Origin: Megaustenia siamemsis
Lineage: Eukaryota; Mollusca; Gastropoda; Stylommatophora; Ariophantidae
Assembly: GCA_032433765.1 (NCBI GenBank)
Contig: JAVIAB010000159.1
Span: 55,132,972 to 55,196,971 of the forward strand
DNA: 64,000 nt
Direction of reading: 5' to 3'
Shown here: positions 1 through 9,297 of the stretch, in pieces
Layout of the letters: each line of letters starts with the position of its first letter
How positions within the stretch are numbered: the stretch's first letter is position 1
Position numbers and translations under genes: made by a program
Notes under the pieces: generated by a model
Told to the model about the DNA's origin: nothing
What the model saw: only the letters and a program-made list of their open reading frames with translations
Databases searched by the model: none

Positions 1-765
1 AATAGACTATAGTTAATTAAGGATATACCGCCAAGGTTAAGGGAAGGGTATACCGCCATAAAGGCGTGCAGTCCATGGGGAACATGAAGTCCACTGAGTA
101 TGGACCGTATGCTAGAAACAGACTTAGCTAGGGTCAAGGTTAATTGGGTAAGACAGAGGTCTGGAAGGTTCGTGACGTGACGTGTTAAGTGTGAGTAGTA
201 AACAAAGGAAAGAGTAGAAATGATTGGTTACAAAGGATGCTGGGATAGTGAATGGTAGGGAAGTACAAATAGTTGGGACGAGAGAAAACGCTCGCTCTCT
301 CTCTCACCGGTCGTGAACGAATTCAGACATGTTACTAATGGATGGTTTTGTGCATGTGGAAGACTTGAATTATAGTAGATGTTGTACAGTGTTGTCATGT
401 AATTAAAATTATTATAATGTTAACCACTTGTTATTTCTACATCAAACAAGCCATCGCGGCGTTAGCCTATGACATTAGATATCAAATTCGGTGCCGTAAC
501 TATAACATGAAGACCATAACCGGCACTAATTGTCGACTGCTCCCCAACACCATCCACCACCTGCTCCAATGGCTTCACATAACCCTGATAGGGGGGCTAA
601 ACGGGAGCCCCACCTTGCCCAGGGGCGTCCCGAAGACTAGCGGACGAAAGGAGACGTCTTACTCCTCCTTTGGTAGGGCAGAACTTTACCTCTCTAGCCC
701 GTTTGTTAGCACAGACATGTATACAGAGGGAAATATAGAATAAATTTATCATTTTTTGTTCTTCG
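1..765. other. Unassigned left edge, no gene recognised
   Basis: I recognise no gene here. An open frame of 108 codons at 417-743 (plus) has no family resemblance and gene-like codon use is not evident. A short CT run lies at 294-304. The stretch may be the flank or 3' untranslated part of the LINE fragment that follows on the minus strand. Confidence 0.4.
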
Positions 766-1020
766 TCTTCTGCGATTATGGCACATTCAGAGTGGGACTC
801 CGAACTCTCTTATGAAGGCCGTTGTCTGTGTAAGTGATTCGGTTGCCCCGTAGAGTTTCTCTTCCAGGGAAGTGGGTGTGGGCCATATTGTCCTTCTCAG
901 GTCTGTGTACTGGGGGCAATCCTGTAGGACATGTTTTGTTGTCATTTTATCCAGGGTACAGTGGCACTGGGTGGTAGTTCCTATTTCGAGTTTGGTGAAC
1001 AGGTGATTTGTACACGTTAT
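766..1020 (-). mobile_element. LINE 3' end fragment, family 1 (jockey/I-like C-terminus)
   Basis: The minus strand reads, with breaks, as the C-terminal tail of a non-LTR retrotransposon polyprotein: a segment of the form HVLQDCPQY...LRRTIWP...FI, typical of the region after reverse transcriptase and RNase H in jockey/I-type LINEs. A second copy lies at 31325-31575 and a short one at 56165-56240. No intact frame remains. Confidence 0.6.
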
Positions 1021-1469
1021 TCAAAATATGAGTGTCTTATTACGGTAATAAATGTGACGAATTAACAGAATGAAATGAAAAAAAAAAAACAATGATCATT
1101 TACAATCTACAATTAATAGGATGAACCACTATTAACATAATAAGGAAGCATGATTACAAGATGGATAGACTACTTAATTAAAGTAGTTACTAAGTAATGA
1201 CAACAGAGGTGATATTAAATGTGTAATACGTTTATAAAGAGTAAGTTTGACAAATACTGACATAAGAAAATTAAGATGCAGCACCAAATATTAAAATATG
1301 ATAATCAAGCGGACCAGCAAGTTTTTATATTTGTAATAATGCAGTAGCTATAATTCGAAGCTCATGATTTCCAAATCAAATGTTTATCCCCCCATACTTA
1401 TGCTGGTAAACAACAGAAGATAACGCAAATAAAATGGGTATATTTTAAAACAATCCATCATCACCATCA
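1021..1469. other. AT-rich stretch without recognisable features
   Basis: Low-GC sequence with a short poly-A run near 1078-1090. I see no coding potential or repeat structure. Confidence 0.4.
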
Positions 1470-1840
1470 TTGAGTGCCGTATTCACATCGAAGATGGCTG
1501 CCATGGAGCACCATTCCTCTCTGTCTCTTGCCTTGATGGTGCAGGTTGTCAGAGGCTGACCTGCCCATCTTTTGATGTTAATCATCCGTGTTAGTCTTGG
1601 TCTACCTCACCTTCTTTTACCTTGTGTTTTCTCTATCAATATTCTTTTAGTAGGCTGCTGAGCCTTTTGACATGCCCCAACAATCTAATTTTAACTAGTT
1701 TGAATCATTATTAGTAGTTCTCTTTTAATTGTTTGTTCTTGTAAGACTCATTCATTTGTTTTCTTTTCTTACATTCCAGTTCTTAATATTCTTCTATCAA
1801 TCCACATTAGTAAGGCTTCAATTTTATGTTATGTTTTCTT
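1470..1840 (-). mobile_element. LINE C-terminal fragment, family 2
   Basis: The minus strand encodes a decayed version of a segment seen best at 37005-37250: HVKR, then KRGRGRPRLTW, TIKARDRAEWRS and ending VHCGDGTR. The upstream part carries an ALLMWIDRRILR-like segment equivalent to the EMWFYRRMLRI segment of RTE-type LINE tails. Other copies: 28820-28960, 44590-44790 and 47800-48080. Confidence 0.65.
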
Positions 1841-2044
1841 GTTTAATGTTCATGTTTCTTCATGAATGTGGAGAAGATATAAAACTTTTCTATACTTTGC
1901 TTTAGCGTTGGTGTATTTAACAAACATGCAATATCAGACCCTGTATTATAAAATGTGCCTGTTTGAACACTAAAGTGTGTCTACATCCACATGTTTTGTC
2001 ATCAGATTTATTTTAATATACATAGTGAGATTATTTTAAGATCC

Positions 2045-2580
2045 AATAGGAGCATGTCGTAGGTCATAATATAGATAATCTAAGGTATGCTGATGATACA
2101 GTCTTATTGCTAAGAGTGAAAAGGAGTAATACAAAATGTAAGACACTTTAGTAAAGGAAAGATAAGAAGGAAAACACACAAATAAAGGACTCAGTCTTAA
2201 TAGTAGAACGACAGATAGAACGACAGAAAAAGTGGTAGCAACAAAGCAAAACCTGCACCGCAATGCACAATAAAGACAAGTGGAACAATATTGAAACAGG
2301 TAAACGAATTTAAATATCTGGGGAAAAGTTAACCTCATTTGATAGATGTACAACAGAGATGAGATGCAAAATGGCTCAGGCAAAAGCAGCTTTCCAAAAA
2401 ATGAGGAAGATATTATGCAATCCATTTTTGACAACAGAAATAAGAAAAAGCGTTCTTAAATGTTATGTAGATCCAGTCTTAACATATGGATGTAAATCAT
2501 GGACAATAGAACAACAGACAAGACAATCAACGGAAGCTGTAAAGATTCGGTTTTACAGAAGAATATATACAGAAAAATTG
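2045..2580 (+). mobile_element. LINE reverse transcriptase fragment, family 3 (RTE-like)
   Basis: Plus-strand translation contains the polymerase motif C region (NLRYADDTVLLL near 2070-2110) and, after frame breaks, MAQAKAAFQKMRKILCN, VLTYGCKSWTIEQQTRQS and a KIRFYRRI end. This is the C-terminal half of a reverse transcriptase of the RTE-like kind most abundant in this window. Best parallel copies: 38547-39340, 45205-45770, 46850-47800. Truncated at both ends and frame-broken. Confidence 0.75.
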
Positions 2581-5072
2581 TAATTGTATGTGAAGACTTT
2601 AACAGCCATTCACAGAGCTGGGGCTATGAACATATGGACAAGAGAGGTGAAGAACTTGAAAATTGGCAGGATGACAATGGGCTTACACTATTAAACCAGA
2701 CAACAGATACGCCAACATTCTACTCCAGATCATGGCATACCACATCTACATCAGACCTTGTTTTCCATTCACCAGACCTGGATTGGAATATCACACGAAT
2801 TGTTGAGAAACAACTTGGAGGCAGTGACCATCGACCAGTCTTTTTAGTGGTGCAAAATGAGGCCGTCAGGGAGAACAGCACTCTCTCCAGATGGAATTAC
2901 AAAAAGGCAGACTGGAAAATGTATCAACATTACACCAGTGTACTGACTAAAGATCTAAATACAGACAGAGACATCAACACAATAGTTGATGAATTCAGTA
3001 GACTAATAATACAAGCTGCCAGTAAAACAATACCTAGAGGGGCACCGAAACACTACAAACCATACTGGAGTAGTGAACTAGAGCAACTGCGCAATGACAT
3101 TGAAACATCTCGAAACCAAGCAGAAAATAACCCTTGCCAGGAACACCACAATAACTATCAGCATGCTAAAGCCAAATTTCAATGGACTAAACTACAAGCC
3201 AGACCGAGCAGCTGGAAAGAGAAAACAGAGTCCTTTAATCTTGAACGAGACACAAGAAAAGTGTGGAAGCTTGTAAAACAGCTGAATGATGAGAGTACAG
3301 AAAGGAACACCAAAATTACACTGAAGAAGGATGGAGACATCCTAACAGGTAAGCATGCAGCAAAGCACTTTGCAGACTTCTTTGCAAATGACAATAATAT
3401 TGAAATTAGTCTAGAGAAACGACAAGAGGCCCGTTTAACACAACAAAATGCAAGACAAGAAGAGACCACTCATGAAATCATGGAAATACCCATTACACAA
3501 AGAGAGCTAGAGCTGGCAATAAAAAAGTAAAGTACCCCCGTCACGCCAAGTGGCGTACAGGGAAATATGATGTTAGTGACCCTATATTTTACAGACCTTC
3601 AGCACATGAATTTTTGGGGTGTTGTGGTCAGTATTACGTCCGTGTTGCTTTGCATTATCCAAATTAAAAATGAAAAAGTCACCGGGCAGTGATGGAGTGT
3701 CCAATGAAATGATTAAGAACTTGGGAACTGCAACTAAAGCAAAACTACTGCAGATCTACAACATTTGCTGGATCACAGGTAGAGTGCCACAGGCATGGAG
3801 AGAAGCAATTATAATACCATTACTAAAGCCAGGAAAAGATGGTTCAACGACATCCATCTATAGACCAATCAGCCTTACAAGATGTTTGTGTTAAACAATG
3901 GAACGTATAATCAATCTCAGACTGCAGTGGTACCTGGAAAGTGAAAATCTCCTTGTCCCACAACAAGCAGGCTTTAGACAGTGTTACTCTACCGAAGATC
4001 AGGCAACCTGTCTTTCCCAGGAAATTGAGGACGCGTTTCAAGAAAAGAAACTGGTACTAGCAGCATGGATAGACCTAAAGAAAGCATTTGATAAGGTATG
4101 GAAGGAAGGGCTTTTGAAGAAACTGAGAAATTATGGAGTAAATGGCAGGATGTACAAATGGTTCAAACCATACCTGCATAACAGGAGAGCCAGAGTGCAA
4201 CTGTGTGGTCTTAAGAGTAAGACGGTCTTACTGCGCCAGGGCGTTCCACATGGAGCGGTACTATCTCAAACACTTTTTTTCTGATCTACATCAATGACCT
4301 AGTTACTTAACTACCACATGGCATCAAAGTGGCAGTGTATGCATATGACTTGGTAATGTGGTGCACAGAGGAGTATGCAACAGTGGCCTCCAAGTTGCTA
4401 CAAAGAGCTATGAATGCACTGAATTCATAGACAAATAGATGGTGTATCAGCATCAATACAGACAAATGCAGCACTACACTTTTCACTCTCTCTCCAAAAC
4501 AAAAAGCAGGAGCCATCTACATAAACAATGAGCCTGTGAAAGAAGACATACAAGCTACGTATCTTGGAGTTACATTTGATAACAAACTATCTTGGAAACA
4601 GCAGATAAATAAGGCAACCCAAAAAGCAAGGAGGAAATTGGCTATTCTAAGAAAGCTGTTTGGAATCACATGGGGTGCGAGTGGGAAAATACTCAGTAAA
4701 GTTTACCAACAGAGTATACGCCCACATTTAGAATATGGATCATCCGCATGGTGCTCAGCATCAAACACCACACTGCAAGAACTGGATAAAGTACAAAACC
4801 AGGCACTTAGGGTCATAACAGGAGCAATGAAATCAACACCAATATTGGAGATGGAGAAATTGTGGAGGATACCAGCACCGAGAGAACGGAGGAACACAAA
4901 GGTGCTGTATCAGGCAGAAAAATGTGCATGCATACCGAGACATCTAATGAAGGACCGATTTCAAAATGTTGCATTGGGACGACTTAAGAGAAGCAGTTGT
5001 ATCCACCAAGCCAAGCGTATTAGTAGACAAACACTAGACATGCCAAACAGGCCTAAACAAAAATTGATCTAA
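2581..5072 (+). pseudogene. Decayed LINE: endonuclease and reverse transcriptase pseudogene
   Basis: A 5'-truncated non-LTR retrotransposon. The first open part (to 3530) holds the C-terminal half of an apurinic-type endonuclease: a CEDFNSHSQSWG segment, TSTSDLVF and the catalytic SDHRP motif near 2825. The reverse transcriptase follows: KSPGSDGVSNEMIK and YRPISL near 3670-3880, motif A AWIDLKKAFDKVW near 4055-4095, motif B QGVPHGAVLS near 4240, motif C altered to AYAYDLVMW near 4340, then YLGVTFDNKLSWKQ and RPHLEYGSSAW. Stops at 3892-3894 and near 4425, a frame change near 4280, and a SINE inserted at 3526-3655 show it is dead. The altered catalytic box independently says inactive. Confidence 0.85.
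3526..3655 (-). mobile_element. SINE-A fragment inserted in the LINE
   Basis: Reverse-oriented 3' part of the SINE seen in full at 16078-16335 and 54897-55160: it begins with the AGTAAAGTACCCCCGTCACG end and runs to the GTAATACCGACCAC region. It splits the LINE reading frame between the linker and the reverse transcriptase, so it is younger than that LINE. Confidence 0.8.
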
Positions 5073-5330
5073 TAGTCAATATTAAGAAGAAACAATCATC
5101 ATTTTTGGGGCCATGTAATGAAAAGGGAACAGCATGAATATAATGTACCAACTGGAAATTTGATCGACAACGTGATAGAGGGAAGAACAAAGAAAATATA
5201 CCAGACAGCTTAAGAGAATGGCTTGGCAGAAGGTCAACAACAGAAATGATAAACAACTGACGAGATTAAAAGTTGTGGAGAGACATGATCACCTACGCCA
5301 GAAGACCCGGTACTTGTTGATGATGATTAT
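5073..5330 (+). mobile_element. LINE tail fragment, family 3
   Basis: Frame-broken plus-strand translation matches the end of the RTE-like family: [20 protein letters not shown] start, [16 protein letters not shown] and an [10 protein letters not shown] segment near 5240. Same tail as the minus-strand copies at 16540-17220, 20860-21150 and 45815-46315. Confidence 0.65.
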
Positions 5331-5408
5331 GATGATTTAGAGAATGGCAGTATGCAAGAAGAGACTCAGCGATGATTTTCAGCCACAAGTAAACACAAAA
5401 GATAATAA

Positions 5409-5519
5409 TTGACGGACTACCAGTACTCAACAAGAGATCGGGTTCGATCCTTTCCGACGGCTTCCGGGTTCACCCAGCCTTAAATGGAAACCGGATTTTT
5501 TTCTAAGAAAGTAAAGTGG
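5409..5519 (+). mobile_element. SINE-A, 5' part, split by the Polinton insertion
   Basis: tRNA-derived SINE with a B box GGTTCGATCC near 5441, then the common body (GACGGCTTCCGGGTTCACCC, CCGGATTTTTT, AAGTAAAG-GGCACGGG). The SINE continues at 15021-15135, on the far side of the 9.5-kb element, so the two parts are one SINE interrupted at its CACGGG hexamer. Confidence 0.85.
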
Positions 5520-5525
5520 CACGGG
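5520..5525. repeat. Left target site duplication CACGGG
   Basis: Six bases identical to 15021-15026, immediately outside the terminal inverted repeats. Uninterrupted SINE copies carry this hexamer once (GCGGCACGGGCGTAATACC). Six-base duplications are the rule for Polinton/Maverick integration. Confidence 0.93.
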
Positions 5526-6369
5526 AGTAGTGTAGGTGACTGTGAACTCAACAGAAAAGTGGAATAACATGCACCGAAATACAATAGATTTGGCACCGAC
5601 TTTGCACCGACTTTGCACCAAAACGGTGCCAAAAAAAAAAAAAATTTTTTTTCGAATTCGCGATTTTTTCGAACTTCATAATTTTTTTTTGGGAAAAATT
5701 TTTTTTTGGGAAAAAATTTTTTTTTGGTGTTCGTCAGTTTGTCGAATCACTGAGAGCTTAACCGCAGGTAAATTCAATGGAGACTCGGTGCTAATCCGGT
5801 GATCGTCGTTCCGTGTCCGGTGATCGCCTCGCTCGTGTTAGAAATTTGTGAAAGAGTATTTTAAAAGAGTATGTGATAAATATGTTTCAAAACGTTAAGA
5901 AATATAGTTAAATGTGATAAAACTGATTTTTAAAAAAGGCGAAATAATAAAAACTATGAAAAAAAATAAGCTGTAAATACTGACGGAAAACTAGTCAAGA
6001 AACTGGAATGACATTTTTGTTGACTGGGCTAGTGGTACTTGAGGAATGCTATTGTTAGAATCGCTTACAAGGAATCGTGGTCATTGTTAGGAGCTTCATT
6101 GTTAGGCTCCGTGTTTAGAGTTAAAGTTAGGTAGAGGCATGTCGGGGACAGCGGTTCTAAAAGGGGGTATCTCGCGGGTCGGATGGCGGGTCGTCGTGCG
6201 GGTGGGGAAAGGTGCCTTTATTGGTTATCATCATGTGTGGGTATTAGGCAACAGGAGGCGACATGTAAAAAAAAAAATGCTGACAAGCAATTATTAGTAT
6301 CGTTAGCATCATGTATTCTGACCTTCCCTCCTTGTTTTCTAACACAACTTCCTAGATTTCTGACCATGC

Positions 6370-6650
6370 CCCTCAACATCCCCCTTCATGTGCCTACTAT
6401 CATCATGTGCCTCAACACTATCACCATGTCCCTCAACACTATCATGTGCCACCCTCAACACCACCCTTCATCTTGTGCCACCCTCATCATCATCATCATC
6501 ATGTGCCTCAACACCACCCTTCATCTTGTGCCACCCTCATCATCATCATCATGTGCCTCAACACCACCCTTCATATCAGCCACCCTCAAGACTATCATCA
6601 TCATCATGTGCCTCAACACCACCCTTCATATCATCAAGCCACACAAAGTA
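6370..6650. repeat. CAT-rich minisatellite inside the left inverted repeat
   Basis: Irregular repeats built from CATCATCATGTGCCTCAACA and CACCCTTCAT units. The mirrored copy in the right repeat (13915-14190) has a different number and order of units, so this block is the main source of divergence between the two ends. Open frames through it (histidine/serine-rich) are low-complexity and I do not regard them as genes. Confidence 0.8.
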
Positions 6651-6714
6651 TCAATCATCTCTCTCACACATTCATGGTAAACCAAAACAAAACTCGTTCT
6701 ATATTTCTCACAGC

Positions 6715-6720
6715 TTTATT
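6715..6720 (-). terminator. AATAAA poly(A) signal for the PC4-like gene
   Basis: AATAAA on the minus strand about 32 bases after the stop codon at 6752, within the left inverted repeat. The same signal in the right repeat serves the protease gene, so the two outermost genes share duplicated 3' ends. Confidence 0.6.
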
Positions 6721-6751
6721 ATTAATACAACAAATATACGACACATATATA

Positions 6752-7432
6752 TTAATGTCCGGTCGTTGATAATTTTAAGCGTCTGGGTTTCCTCCCTCCT
6801 GTTTTGGTGGTACTGTTTGTTAAATGTCTATCAAACACGGGTGCATAGGAAGTTTCATTAGCCTTCAAAACACAACCGCCCTCCATTTTGACAAAACCTT
6901 GATCAAAGCTGGAATAGGTAATCGGTGACTCTGCTGAAACACCCGCGGCATTCATATTGGGTGCCGGATCTGTCGTCTGATTAACAAGAGCGAGGTTCCC
7001 TTGATTAACAAAGGGGGGCGTGTAGTCGATGAGATTCGTGTTAACAAGAGATGGTATGTAGTTTTGGTGGTTAACGACAGGCGGCGTGTAGTTGATCTGA
7101 TTAACGAGAGGTGGCGTGTAGCTGATCTGGTTAACAACAGGCGGCGTGTAGTTGAGGTTAGCATAAGCGGTTAAAATTTCCTCTCGCATCTCGACTAACG
7201 TGATAAATTCCTCTCTCGATAGTGTTATCCCAGTTCTGGTAGGAAACTTAAAAAAACTATCACCGCTATATGTCCTTATATTTATCAATGGTCTGTTACG
7301 AAAAACACAAACCGAGACTGCCTTAACGCCATCTTTAGACAATGGAACTACAGTCTCATTTCCACGTGACATAAATATGCGCTGATCACTGAGATCAAAC
7401 GAAATTGGCGTATTCAAGCTACACGACTCCAT
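6752..7432 (-). CDS. PC4-like single-stranded DNA-binding protein of the Polinton-type element
   Basis: 226 residues from the first ATG (an upstream in-frame TTG at 7438 is not needed). Residues about 18-90 resemble the PC4/p15 transcriptional coactivator fold: a basic start, alternating strand residues, PLINIRTY (about 48-55), then TRTGITLSREEF (about 65-76), which fits the family pattern of a P-x-R/K-x-GI-x-L-x-x-E turn, and a final helix. PC4 domains bind single-stranded or melted DNA. Residues 94-145 carry five imperfect ten-residue repeats of the form NYTPPVVNQI; the tail is basic (GRKPRR). It is the only gene on this strand of the element and is transcribed divergently from the ATPase. 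The stop lies inside the inverted repeat. The PC4 assignment rests on visible motifs only; a role in element replication or transcription is inference. Confidence 0.75.
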   Translation of the reverse strand: MESCSLNTPISFDLSDQRIFMSRGNETVVPLSKDGVKAVSVCVFRNRPLINIRTYSGDSFFKFPTRTGITLSREEFITLVEMREEILTAYANLNYTPPVVNQISYTPPLVNQINYTPPVVNHQNYIPSLVNTNLIDYTPPFVNQGNLALVNQTTDPAPNMNAAGVSAESPITYSSFDQGFVKMEGGCVLKANETSYAPVFDRHLTNSTTKTGGRKPRRLKLSTTGH

Positions 7433-7879
7433 ATTCAAAGAAAAAACAAACCACCTGGCAACAGACGTTGGTTATGTGTGTGTGTGTGTACACTGCTCGA
7501 CTGGGGGGTTTTTATACCCGTTTATCGGGTCGAGGACCGTCTATTATCGGGTCGAGGACCGTCTATTTATAGCAGCTAACGCAATACGTTATCAGGCGTG
7601 GTAATCAGTCGTGTTGCGACATGTTCAGTGACCTCTGGAACTGACCCAATAGGGGGGTGATGTGTGGGGAAATATGATGCGTGTAACAATTCGGTCTCAG
7701 GTAACGCGGCTTGAGACTAGGAAACTCCTCCTCCTCCTCCCCCTGTCGTGTTTATATAGGTTGTGGATTTTAAAAATAGGTGTTAGTTGAAGAGGGGGAA
7801 ACCTCGCGCGCTGACCTAAAATCACTCGTTGTTATTTTCGTCGGGGGCGTAATCACTAAAGTTAGTAGCACTTGCGAGG
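7433..7879. promoter_or_regulatory. Divergent promoter region between the PC4-like and ATPase genes
   Basis: A 447-bp gene-free stretch separating the two divergent transcription units. On the minus strand TATAAAAA (7516-7509) lies 77 bases before the PC4-like ATG. On the plus strand TTATATAG (7752-7759) lies about 120 bases before the ATPase ATG. A perfect 22-bp direct repeat (TATCGGGTCGAGGACCGTCTAT) occupies 7523-7566 and a TG repeat 7473-7489. It is the only long non-coding stretch inside the element apart from the inverted repeats, so it may also hold a replication or control site. Confidence 0.6.
7523..7566. repeat. 22-bp direct repeat in the divergent promoter
   Basis: Two adjacent identical 22-bp units containing GGGTCGAGGACC, immediately upstream of the minus-strand TATA box. 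A binding site for an element-encoded factor is possible but not shown. Confidence 0.75.
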
Positions 7880-8497
7880 ATGGATCCCCGATGGAATCAT
7901 CCCTTCACAGCTCTGATAGCCGGTCCTACCGGGTGTGGGAAAACGGTATTTGTGCAAAAGTTTATACAGAACCTTCACGAGCTAGCTGTCCCCGTACCGG
8001 AGGAAGTTATATGGTGTTATGGGGAATGGCAGCCGATATACGAGACTATGGGGTCAGTGAGATTTATCGAGGGTCTACCAGACGTCGATAAATTGGAAGG
8101 TGGTAAGAAGAGAAGACTGATCGTCATCGATGACTTGATGTCTGAGACGGACGAGCGGGTAACAAAATTATTCACCAAAGGTAGTCATCACAGAGATATT
8201 AGTGTGATGTACATTGTTCAAAATCTATTCGGAAAAAATAAAGAACATCGAACCATAAGTCTCAATACGCACTATTTAGTCCTTTTCAAGAACCCGAGAG
8301 ACGGGAGTCAAATTATGAATCTGGGTAAACAAATGTACCCGGGTCGGGTGGGGTACCTCCAAGATAGTTTTAAGGACGCGACAGCGACTCCTCACGGTTA
8401 TTTGCTGGTCGATCTTCGTCAGGACACACCTGATAATCTTAGGTTGAGAACAAAAATATTCCCGAGGGAGAGACAAATCGTCTACGTGCCAAAGTAG
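7880..8497 (+). CDS. A32-like/FtsK-HerA packaging ATPase
   Basis: 205 residues. P-loop GPTGCGKT at residues 15-22, Walker B with LIVIDD at 80-85, and a conserved YIVQNLF stretch at 111-117 in the position of the sensor/motor helix. This set is typical of the genome-packaging ATPases of Polintons, adenovirus-like and NCLDV-type elements, which pump DNA into a preformed capsid. The ATG follows a TATATA box by about 120 bases and no upstream in-frame ATG is closer. It heads the plus-strand gene row. Length is near that of other Polinton ATPases. Intact. Confidence 0.9.
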   Translation: MDPRWNHPFTALIAGPTGCGKTVFVQKFIQNLHELAVPVPEEVIWCYGEWQPIYETMGSVRFIEGLPDVDKLEGGKKRRLIVIDDLMSETDERVTKLFTKGSHHRDISVMYIVQNLFGKNKEHRTISLNTHYLVLFKNPRDGSQIMNLGKQMYPGRVGYLQDSFKDATATPHGYLLVDLRQDTPDNLRLRTKIFPRERQIVYVPK

Positions 8498-8503
8498 AGA
8501 ATC

Positions 8504-8830
8504 ATGTGTGATCAAGCACTTAGACGGCACGGTGAAATGTTGAAATGTATGCGCGCCGCCTCGCCGACCGGTTTAAGAGCCATATTAAAAACAGCCTCTC
8601 CCAAACTCATTAACTTTTTGTGCGAGTGTTGTCATAACATATTAAAAGGTAATGTTAGACTCACTCAGCGACAGAAGTGCGAGCTACGTCGACACAAGAA
8701 CAAGTTGAGACTTCTCACTAAAAAGAAACCGAGTCTTAAGCGGCGGAAAGAGATTCTACAAACCGGTGGGTTCATAGGTGCTTTGCTCCGTCCTATATTA
8801 AGTATTCTCGGTGGAGTACTAGGTGCGTAA
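8504..8830 (+). CDS. Small basic protein with hydrophobic C-terminus, possible minor virion protein
   Basis: 108 residues, starting six bases after the ATPase stop. The middle is strongly basic (RRHKNKLRLLTKKKPSLKRRK, about 62-82). The end is hydrophobic and glycine-rich (GGFIGALLRPILSILGGVLGA). QTGG-F at 86-90 and ILGG-V at 101-105 fit the adenovirus-protease pattern xGG-x, so the C-terminal peptide could be released by the element's own protease. Proteins of this style sit next to the ATPase in related invertebrate elements. I know no established function; a membrane-active or DNA-condensing minor virion peptide is inference. Confidence 0.7.
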   Translation: MCDQALRRHGEMLKCMRAASPTGLRAILKTASPKLINFLCECCHNILKGNVRLTQRQKCELRRHKNKLRLLTKKKPSLKRRKEILQTGGFIGALLRPILSILGGVLGA

Positions 8831-8832
8831 CA

Positions 8833-9297
8833 ATGGCCAAAAAAATGATTTTGGTGGATCCTCGATTCCTCGAGGGTCTTAAACAGACTACTACCACGTC
8901 CTATAGCCCACCCGAGGTGATCGGTGACAACTTGAGAGATTTAGATGATGAAATGCAACGCATCCTATTCCGCGATGATTTAGCACCCGCCGATAAGGCC
9001 AGAGTGTACCAACGTGCCCTGCATCAATATTTAACTAGATTGGAGCAGTATAAACGACGCTCATTGGGCTCGGTCGATCTCATTCAACACAACACGGCAA
9101 CAGAAAAAACACATTCCCCACCAACACCATCATTCGAGCTATCACCAGAGCAGACCAAGACACCACCACCACCACCAGCGGAAACCCCAAAGGTAGGTAA
9201 TGAAACCACTCCGCCCGTAGCCACGTATAAACTGAGACCTAAAAAAAGAAAGAGCGGAATCCCAACACCAAAATGGGAACGGTGGAGAAAATATTGA
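8833..9297 (+). CDS. Uncharacterised Polinton protein with proline-rich linker
   Basis: 154 residues, starting two bases after the preceding stop. Residues 1-75 are mixed helical, with a segment LDDEMQRILFRDDLAPADKA then a helix rich in Tyr and Arg (about 57-75). Residues 90-120 are a Pro/Thr-rich linker including PPPPP. The end is basic (KLRPKKRKSG, then WERWRKY). The last 25 bases overlap the integrase start in another frame. I recognise no named domain; its position between ATPase and integrase is shared with related elements. Function unknown, a virion or DNA-binding role being possible from the basic tail. Confidence 0.7.
   Translation: MAKKMILVDPRFLEGLKQTTTTSYSPPEVIGDNLRDLDDEMQRILFRDDLAPADKARVYQRALHQYLTRLEQYKRRSLGSVDLIQHNTATEKTHSPPTPSFELSPEQTKTPPPPPAETPKVGNETTPPVATYKLRPKKRKSGIPTPKWERWRKY

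Larger units (their letters stand above)
5526..6787 (+). repeat. Left terminal inverted repeat (1262 bp)
   Basis: Matches the complement of 13758-15020 almost base for base; differences are a few substitutions and length changes in homopolymers and in the CAT-rich block at 6370-6650. It contains a tandem GCACCGACTTT motif (5598-5625), long A/T runs (5632-5728), two copies of CCGGTGATCG near 5795-5826 and, at its inner end, the last 12 codons of the PC4-like gene and its poly(A) signal. The unusual size and strong identity suggest a recent insertion. Confidence 0.93.

Noticed and set aside
1..765. Possible solo LTR, because of the GGTGCCGTAACTATAAC string near 491
   Set aside because: No partner LTR, no TG...CA ends and no target duplication could be found.
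6183..6861. Open frames of 120-165 codons in the left inverted repeat, and their mirror at 13714-14357
   Set aside because: They run through the CAT-rich minisatellite, differ in frame and length between the two repeats and give His/Ser-rich low-complexity protein.
7780..8091. 103-codon frame upstream of and across the ATPase start
   Set aside because: Shadow frame; the ATPase frame carries the P-loop and Walker B motifs.
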